This document shows positions 57,120 to 64,000 of a DNA stretch of 64,000 nt, one piece after another. This stretch comes from Symbiodinium natans. Its lineage: Eukaryota > Sar > Dinophyceae > Suessiales > Symbiodiniaceae. The position numbers and the translations under genes were made by a program. The notes beneath the pieces are model-generated. The model had not been told where the DNA came from and ran no database searches. It saw only the letters and a list, made by a program, of their open reading frames with translations. Position 1 is the first letter of the stretch, and each line of letters begins with the position of its first letter. The DNA lies in assembly GCA_905221605.1 (NCBI GenBank), contig CAJNDS010001824.1, positions 474,048-538,047 of the forward strand. Reading direction: 5' to 3'.

Positions 57120-57695
57120 TCAACGAGATTTGGCCTGCTCTGCCACCAACTCTTTGTGATAGAACTGCAACATGCCTGATTCATGCTGCAAGCGCTTCTT
57201 CATACCTTCAACATCTTCACCAAGACCATGCTTCAGCCATCGCTGGATGATCTTCAGCTGCACCTTCTCTTGAAAGCCCAAGTTTTCCTGGTTTTGGGAC
57301 AGCATCAGCTGAACCTCCGCCACTCCTGCTGCCAGCAACTGCATTTTTTCTTCAAGCTCCTTGGTCAAAGCAAGAATTTTGCGAATTTCTGCCGGCTGTG
57401 GCGGATATCCACACGAACCACAACCCAATCCGAGAGCAGTGGCATCAGTCTGCGTCACGGCCACGGCCCAACGGAAGGCATCCGCCAGGCCGTGCCGTGG
57501 AAACTCGGAGCTCCTCTCCACTTCTCTGCCGACTTTGAAAGTCATGCTTATGATGTCTTGGGCGGTACTGCCCAGACCTGGTACTGAAAAATTTGGGCAC
57601 ACGCCACAAGCTTGCACCAGGGCAGCGACAGCGGCCACGAAGACCAGGAAACGCTTCCGAAGTCCTTGCACTGGTGCGCGCAGTGCCACGGCCAT
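57120..57695 (-). CDS. Secreted/anchored coiled-coil protein, 191 aa
   Basis: Starts at ATG 57695 and stops TGA at 57122-57120. The N-terminus has a basic stretch then a hydrophobic core (FLVFVAAVAALVQACGV), a likely signal peptide or anchor with a possible cleavage after ACG. A Cys-containing middle follows (ALGLGCGSCGYPP). The C-terminal half is charged and heptad-like: IRKILALTKELEEKMQLLAA, VQLMLSQNQENLGFQEKVQL, VEGMKKRLQHESGMLQFYHK. It is free of stops in one frame, unlike its neighbourhood. It could be a complete intronless gene or a first exon, since GT dinucleotides follow the stop closely. No family recognised; location is probably the secretory pathway or plastid. Confidence 0.5.
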   Translation of the reverse strand: MAVALRAPVQGLRKRFLVFVAAVAALVQACGVCPNFSVPGLGSTAQDIISMTFKVGREVERSSEFPRHGLADAFRWAVAVTQTDATALGLGCGSCGYPPQPAEIRKILALTKELEEKMQLLAAGVAEVQLMLSQNQENLGFQEKVQLKIIQRWLKHGLGEDVEGMKKRLQHESGMLQFYHKELVAEQAKSR

Positions 57696-59409
57696 GCTGC
57701 GGATGGTGACTTTTACTTATTGTTATTTGCAACTCGCAACCTTGAAAGAGGACTGTGTGGATTGGTTTAGTTATTTTAGTTTCGAGTTTTTCTCTAAAGA
57801 ACCGCCATTCAAACCTTGGATTTTTGCTGGTCCCTCGCTTTGCAAACATTGCCTCAGAGCCGAACAGAAGCAGGGCCTAACATGCAGGCTTTGCATTTTC
57901 CACCATGAGGCCAACAGCCCGAGCCACAACACGGCCCGAACCCACGAACCAACGCAACGACATGCTGTTCCATGCTTTGCTCGCAAATCTCCACTGTAAT
58001 CCGAGATAACTTTTCAAGCCAGAACCACGCAAAACAAAAAACGTAACCAACACAATGCAACCGCAAAGGATCGCAACAGGCTGCTAGGGCAAGTGCAAAT
58101 TCGCCGGTTACTTGGTGGTCTGCCTCCCAAAAGCCTCCCATGTCGGGGGCTGCGGGAAACTTAGATGGTGGGGACGCATGGATAAGCAGGTGGTCGGGGA
58201 GCGGGCCACGCCCGCAGCAGCGTAAACGGCCGCATATTTCCCACGTCGCCCACCACGCGAAACCGGCTGTCCAGAGAGTCATGGCCTAGACGCTCAGGGA
58301 CTTTGTTACGTGCAGGGTTGCACAGGCACATTGAGTGTGTAGCGTTCGGCGCGCCGGAATGGAAAACATTTTCCTTGTGACATCTCCTGGCGGCAAGAAA
58401 ATCGGTAATTGATAGTTTCTGTGCCACGATTTTTTGTTTTGTTTTTCGTTTGCTTCGCGGAGTTACCTGATAACACCAGCTGAAAGAGGCGCTGGCGGCA
58501 AGCCCTTGCCAAGTCCAAGGCAAAACCAGGTGAGGTGTCTGCGCCTCGTGACTCGCGACAGGTTCCGGTGACGCAGGAGAACGTTGCCACGATGGCCGCG
58601 TCCTCACGACAAGCATGAACGGCGGCTTTGTTCGAGCGGGGGAGCTCGGCTGACCCCACAGATGCAAGGCACGCGTACAAGGTACACCGCAGCAGCAAGA
58701 AGAGAGCAGACTCCCCGCGAGTAAAAAGGTGCGTGAGGAAGAAGTAAAAAATAAAAAACCGCATGGCTGCCCAGCGTCGGGCGCACGCTGTGATGCAAGG
58801 CGGCAGCGTGCCAAAAAAAAGTTTGCGGTGATGACGATGAGATGCTTTCTTTGTGTTTTTGCGCGCACGTTTTTTCCATCGTCAAAGACCCCAACATACC
58901 TGTACTATTTATATATGTGCGTAAAATATGTATATATGCTACATGAGCCAAATTGGCCGCGCACATTCGCCTCGCGGCGGATGTAAGCTGGCAGGGAGAC
59001 ATTCTAGCCATATGGGGGTCCTCTAGGTAGTCGAACGCCCAAGTTGCGGCCAGACCGTCCACCTGTACAGGCACTTGCCCACACAAGGATCTCCCGGCGT
59101 GGTCACATCTTTACAATGATTTGTCCTGCCACGCGTTCACCGTATTTCACCATTGCATAAAAATCAAGAACTAAGTTCAGCGTTCACCATCCATAAGTGC
59201 CAAAAAGAATACATAGCTGAATCCGATGCGGAGCTGCATGTGTTGTGATAAAAAGGTGTTAGAAGATTTTGGTTTGTTTTTTGAAACTTTGACCGTGTGA
59301 CCGCAGGGATTCTTTTTCATGCTGGTTGGATGGCGTTGCCGGCAAACTGAAAAAGTCCTTGGTCGAGCTAGGCGGGGCCAATCCCGCGGATGAGTTCGTT
59401 AGCTACAAG
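57696..59409. other. No gene recognised
   Basis: Long minus-strand frames at 58161-58868 and 57854-58282 lack a recognisable pattern. An AAAAAGGTGCG motif and its inverse (58724-58736, 58857-58875) match motifs found among the LINE fragments to the right. Confidence 0.3.
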
Positions 59410-60929
59410 ATTGTCTTCCCGCACCCTTTTTTTTCAGTGCACCTTTGTACCGCTCACAATCTGGATCAGTGCAAACGGGTTCCCCATTTGACATCCAACG
59501 CGGGGTGAAACAGGGAGATGTTATGTCGCCCGCTTTATTCAACGCTGGCTTGGAGCACGCTTTCCGACAGTGGAAACAGCTTGTATGTATGATCGAATGC
59601 CTCGTACAAGAACTTGGAAAGATCGGTTTGCATTTGAATGCATTGAATGCATCGAAAAGCCGAATCATTACTACAGCCCACATAGACGGACCCATGTACA
59701 TCAATGTTAGCGACGACATGGTCGAGGTATTGATGGCAGGCGACGTTCACAAATACTTGGGACGACATATCAGTGCAGATCCTCGATGCCGCACTCAGAC
59801 AGAACTCAAACATAGGTTCCAAATGGGATGGGCAAAGTTTTTTTTTAAGTTTCGGAAACACCGTCATATTCTTACAAACAAACATGTGTCCATCGCATTG
59901 AGATTGAATCGCCCGGGAAGCAGTCGGGCCCGAGGGACAAGTGGTGCCCCAACAATGGTTGGGACACACCTCGGCACCAGGAGTCGCAGCAGATGACCGC
60001 CGGCGGCTGGACATGCTGGTTTACGGGGCCACGCCCATGGGCATCGCGCTGTGCTGCGACGCTACCCTCGTGTCGCCCTTGACGCGCACGGGGCAGCCGC
60101 AACCATGCGCCGCCGACACGGATGGGGCGGCGCTCCGCGTTGCTGAACGACGCAAACAGGCGGCCTACCCAGAGCTCACGGGCGGCGGGCCCCAGCGGCT
60201 CGTCGTGCTCGGCTCGGAGGTCGGGGGTCGCTGGAATGGCGGGGCCCTGCGATTCATGCGCGACATGGTCCGCATCCGCGCATGCCGCGAGCCACCAACA
60301 GGGCGCCGAGCGGCCGCATCCGGCTGGGCAAGGCGGCCGACGAGCCTGCCCCACCGCTTGACCGCCTCCTGGAGCCTGGGCCGCCCGACCCAAGCCGGCT
60401 GCCACTGCGGGCATAGCTACAGCCCGGGTAGTTTAGGAACAGCTTAGCCAACCGAACGGATCAGCAGGCGTAAAAGTCCGAAAAAAAAATTCGATACAAT
60501 ATTGACTCCAACCGTTCTGTTTGGATTACACGTATTGCCGTTGACTCTGTCACAAATTCATGCACTGGATGCATTGCAACGACGAATGCTTCGCTCTGTG
60601 GTTGGCTGGGTGCGAGTTGCAAACGAAGATTGGCACAGCACTATGAGTCAGATGAAACACAGACTGACTGCAGCGTTACACATACACCTTGTGGACACCT
60701 GGTCTCGCCAGCTTGCACGACGTCAGGACAACTTCGCTGGCAAGCAAATTTTGCTTTACAGCTACATCGTCGACCCGGTCGCCCGCTAACGAAGTGGGAT
60801 GATCGACTCCGCAGTTTTGCAGCTTGTAATTTTCCAGCGGTGCATACGTGGTCTCATACTCATATTGCTGAAACAGCAAATTGGCCGCCCGCTGCAAGCC
60901 AGTACGTACACAGCTTGGCGAATGTATAG
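59410..60929 (+). pseudogene. LINE reverse-transcriptase pseudogene, split by a nested insertion
   Basis: First part, about 59440-59908, reads DIQRGVKQGDVMSPALFN, the fingers/palm motif Q-G-D-x-x-S-P, then LEHAFRQWKQLVCMIECLVQ and LGKIGLHLNALNASKSRI. The family's Y/FADD catalytic block, normally between these, is missing. A 9-10 bp duplication makes LNALNA (59634-59652). After the insertion at about 59908-60489 the same protein resumes: TPTVLFGLHVLPLTLSQIHA, LDALQRRMLRSVVGWVR. It then shifts frame near 60775 to PLTKWDDRLRSF and stops at 60929. It is a dead copy of a non-LTR element, related to the relic at 189-520. Confidence 0.8.
59908..60489 (+). mobile_element. Nested 5'-truncated LINE fragment with endonuclease-like C-terminus and poly(A)
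   Basis: Starts abruptly in frame with AREAVGPEGQVVPQQWLG, then GVAADDRRRLDMLVYGATP and ALCCDATLVSPLTRTGQPQ, ending in a short 3' region and nine A (60481-60489). The R-R-L-D ... D-A-T spacing fits a restriction-like endonuclease fold of the kind found at the end of some LINEs, and I associate this protein block with dinoflagellate LINEs. Removing it rejoins the host RT reading frame (RL-x then FDTILTP). Loss of the 5' end and the A tail are typical of target-primed insertion. The target duplication is at most a few bases. Confidence 0.72.
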
Positions 60930-60959
60930 ATCGAACAGTCTGACGCTTGTAATGTTTCA

Positions 60960-62840
60960 CGTGGACCCGAACGCGCGAAAGCGAAAACAAAAAAAACACC
61001 TGTCTTACATCTGCTCGACTGGGGTCCGGTCGGCAGCCACAGCGACTCCACCAGCAGGTCACCGATGGGCACCTCGGCGCCGTCGCTGGGGTGGACAGGG
61101 CATGCCGGCAACTCCAGCAGAGTGGCTGCATGCGCCCGCAGCGCCGCCAGGGAGACGAGACGAGACCCGTCCAGCGGCCCCCTTTTTTGATTTTTGTCCT
61201 TTCTTTCCTGCGCACCTTTTTGCAACCGCGTCCCAGCGTTTCGACCGATGCACAGCTCGGGCCACACAAAAAGAGCCCTTTCTCCCTGACGTTTCACGGC
61301 ATGCGGGCAGGACGGGGCGGCGACGGACGAGTCGGCAAGAAGGTCGCTGGCGGGCAGCTCGCCATCGAGATTGGAGGCCAGGGGCATGGCGAGGATGCTG
61401 GCGGCGAAGCGGGCAGCCGCGAATGACAGCAGGGCGGACCACCGTAGTGCGAGGGCGGACGTGTAGGCCGCATGGCTGGGCAATGGCAACGCTCGGGCCC
61501 TGCAGCGGACGAGCTGTCGCCTCCTGGCCCCAGCGGCCCCTGGCTTCAATGCCGAGGACTGTGAGGTGGCAACGGCGTGACCACACCAGTTCAGGGTAAG
61601 TGCGCTCTTTGGCCCTGCGTGCTTCCGTGAGTGCTGCCCCAGCAGTGCTGCCACGAACTCGCAAGGGACCTGATTGGGATGTCAGCGCAGAGAACAGCGT
61701 CGTGTCAACTGCGACCTGAGCCCCATTCCAAAGGGGTTAGGCCGGTGATTCAATCACAAGGTGCTCCACGACTTCTTGCCCGACGTGCACACAGCCTCGT
61801 GCGCATACAGGTGAGCGGCAAAGCGAGGTGCAAGCGTCGGCGCAGCGCGATGCCTTTTTTGCGCGCACCTTTTTACGACTGGCTGTCAGCCGTCTTTTTC
61901 GCGATTTGCATGGCTTCGGGAGCATCAGCCAAGCCCCCGGCTTGGGGCCCTGCCTAATACCATCGACGTGATGCTGGGTCAGGTTCGGCAACAACACGCG
62001 TTCGCGAAAGTAAGAGGTGCGGATACACGTCGCGTGGTGCCACTCATGGGGGCCAGGCCCCTCTCGACCCCAGCCTGGCACAAAGGTCGTGCTTGGCGAC
62101 GAAGGAGAGGAACGTTCCCACAGAGCTTGCATACCCTGCGACGGCCGTCAGGGAAAGCTTGTGCAAGGCACAGGTCGGGGAGTACACGTTTTTCCTCCTG
62201 CAGCCGCCCGGCCGCCCACGCCTGGACAAAAGCCAGATGCCCGATGAACGCCGAGTACCTGGTGTCGCGCTTTGTTACCTTGCCACACAACCGTACCAAG
62301 TTCATCCACTTCAAGCGGAGCTGCATCGAACCATCCGAACATCCTTTGCCATGGTTACTTGCTATGCCGCAAACGGCCTCGACCTCGCCAGCCAGGACGT
62401 CGCGCGCGGCCCTGGCGCGGGGCAAGGTCGTGAAAACGTAAAGGTCGTCCGCGCAACGCGGCATGTTGTCCGATGGCATACGAGCCCCCTGCTCGCAACA
62501 TTCTCCGTGCACCTCCCCTCATCATCCCACCAATAATTTGTCATGCACGCCCGTAGAAGTGGCATACAAACGGGAGCAGAGTCAAGAACGACTCGCGGGA
62601 CATCGTGTTTCATGCCGCCGGCCATAGCGGGTTACAACAACTGCATCAGCCCGCGGAGTTGGGTGGCCCGGGCTGGGCATGCCAGGGCGTCGGTGCCCGA
62701 ACGTGCTTGAAGGGCATGCTGGAAAGGCCGAATAGCAGCGTCCAACCCGGGAGCCCACTGTTAGCCACGGAGACCATCCCCCGTGGCGATTCCTCGTGTG
62801 TACATTGCTCACGCTTGATGCTCAAGTGACCGGGTGTCAA
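60960..62840 (-). pseudogene. Degenerate LINE of the same endonuclease-bearing type, inverted
   Basis: On the minus strand, in order: LLPFVCHFYGRA and NYWWDDEGRC (about 62590-62510), CADDLYVFTTLPRARAARDV (about 62470, the RT catalytic box), IGHLAFVQAWAAGRLQEEKR (about 62250), FRERVLLPNLTQ and QGPKPGAWLMLPKP (about 62000-61915), AALTEARRAKERTYPELV (about 61640) and ALRWSALLSFAAARFAASI (about 61450). These follow the order palm, thumb, linker, endonuclease. The middle two blocks are in different frames and several deletions are evident, so it is dead. A second, separate C-terminal end (LLELPACPVHPSDGAEVPIG, about 61130) suggests two copies back to back. The RT box reads CADD rather than Y/FADD. 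Confidence 0.65.
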
Positions 62841-64000
62841 ATGTTTGCTACGTCACCGAGGTGTTTGATGAGGTGAGTATGTGTGTTGATATTGTTGTGG
62901 TTTTTTATTGTTTTTTCGTACTTGCAAATTGATATCATGATAATGGCGTATGCGGTTTCGCTTTTGACTGTGTCTCACGGTCGTTCAAGGACATGTCTCT
63001 TGAGCTGTGACCTGCTGAGGGTTATCAGCCGTAGCTCTAAGTGCCATTGCGACGGACGAGGCGACGTCAGGACGCATCTAGATCAAAGATCTGCCAGAAA
63101 CCGGTTCTGATTATGATGGGTGGCGCGTTTCATTTTGAAAAGTCAAATCTTGCGTGTAGCGCCGGACCCAGTGGCTGCCATGGCTTACATCACAAAGCTT
63201 GATGATGAGCGGTTTCCTTGTCCGTAGACAAATGTAAACATGATTTTTTCGCAGCGCGCAACGAGTTCGTGCAGAACCAGGGCAGGTCGGGCAGCACAGG
63301 GCTCTGTTTGCAGTGGCCGCTCCAGGAACGTGGTTGCAAGCGCTGGCTGCGCTTCAACCGCGATGAGGCCACTCCACCTGAGCGGCCTGTGCCGTCAAAT
63401 TTTTTGCAACCGCGTGCCCTATCAAGAATTCGGCATGGCACATGCTTACGGCATGCGACATGCTTATGCAAGTCATGGTTGGGAATGAGCTGCGCTTACT
63501 GGGAGCTGCTGCCTTAGCAAGAGCCCACAGCGCGCCGACGTCTCCTGCCACCATGAGCCCCTTCATGAATGTCTTTCGCGGCCGCTCGCGCCTCCCCTTT
63601 CTTGTCACCGCACTGTGCTTCACGTCCCTCAGCCGAAAAGGTTTTTTCGAAGTCACCCGGTCACCCAAACACATGGTCGATGGCGTCCCAGGGCCCGTGA
63701 AGAACACCATTGACCAGTCCGGCGAGGGGCGCCCTGCCTGACCAATGCTTTGCCCACTCACGCACTTGTGCACTTGCCATGGGCATGGAGCCACTTCGTC
63801 CTGCCCAACGCGTACATCGCCCAAGAAGCATTGCTCCACGCCCACCTTGTGCAGCAGGTTGCTAACGCACAGGGCCACTCGAACCCCCCCGCCCTCAGCA
63901 CCTGCCAAAAGCCCGGAGGCTCCGGCTCAGCAGCTTCCAGCGGGCCAAAACAGCCCCCCCCCCCTGGTGCTTTGGACACCGTGCAGGGACCACGCCTGCA
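62841..64000. other. No secure gene; possible LINE debris
   Basis: The plus strand near 63770-63850 reads LPWAWSHFVLPNAYIAQEAL, which weakly recalls the thumb region of another LINE RT type. The frame at 63908-63354 (minus) is open but unrecognised. A TTTTTTGCAACCGCG motif at 63397-63412 matches one at 61215-61230. Confidence 0.25.

Noticed and set aside
58161-58868. 235-codon minus-strand frame
   Set aside because: No hydrophobic periodicity, domain or splice context, and rich in Ser/Pro/Cys as expected from base composition.
60860-61654. 264-codon minus frame as a separate gene
   Set aside because: Only parts of it match the LINE C-terminal block; the rest is out of frame with the family. 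It is LINE debris, not a gene.

Overview
The window looks like nuclear DNA of a dinoflagellate, most likely a Symbiodiniaceae-like alga. The evidence is the many interstitial Arabidopsis-type telomere repeats (TTTAGGG/CCCTAAA), long CA microsatellites, multi-exon genes with short and partly non-canonical (GC-AG) introns, plant-like PPR proteins, and decayed LINEs of a type I associate with dinoflagellate genomes. No bacterial operon, CRISPR array, rRNA or tRNA gene was recognised. Most one-frame ORFs here are chance readings; real genes are split into exons, so gene spans below are exon-level reconstructions by eye.

Layout. 0-12.8 kb is gene-poor: a LINE relic at the left edge, telomere-like arrays in both orientations (1.9 and 4.2-5.5 kb), a G-rich array near 10 kb and a compound microsatellite at 12.3 kb. 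From about 12.9 to 46.8 kb nearly every convincing exon lies on the minus strand: an unknown gene (12.9-14.7), an RCC1-repeat protein (15.9-16.6), an alpha/beta-hydrolase (18.1-19.7), unknown genes (24.6-26.2 and 27.8-28.7), a Lys/Ala/Pro-rich protein (26.8-27.2), a SPOUT-methyltransferase-like gene (29.1-30.1), a membrane protein (30.9-32.5), a spermidine-synthase-like methyltransferase (34.5-34.8), a long PPR gene apparently running into an RluA pseudouridine synthase (35.7-39.25), small membrane proteins, a two-exon charged protein (43.6-44.4) and a GIDE-domain-like protein (45.6-46.8). This is a long unidirectional gene array.

47.64-56.26 kb is the highlight: a young, structurally complete LTR element on the plus strand. 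It has 206-bp LTRs differing at one base, a 5-bp target duplication CACGG, a polypurine tract, and a primer-binding site that resembles the copia-type half-initiator-tRNA primer. Its 7.8-kb coding region shows no reverse transcriptase, integrase or protease. It encodes instead a roughly 2,600-residue series of frames with a WW domain, an S1/cold-shock-like domain, a SAM-like helical region and six CCCH zinc fingers. The frames change four times with zero net shift.

57.1-57.7 kb holds a secreted/coiled-coil ORF. 59.4-62.8 kb is a nest of dead LINEs: a reverse-transcriptase LINE that has lost its catalytic box, split by a 5'-truncated, poly(A)-tailed fragment of a second LINE type with an endonuclease-like C-terminus, next to an inverted degenerate copy of that second type. 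The last kilobase shows nothing secure.
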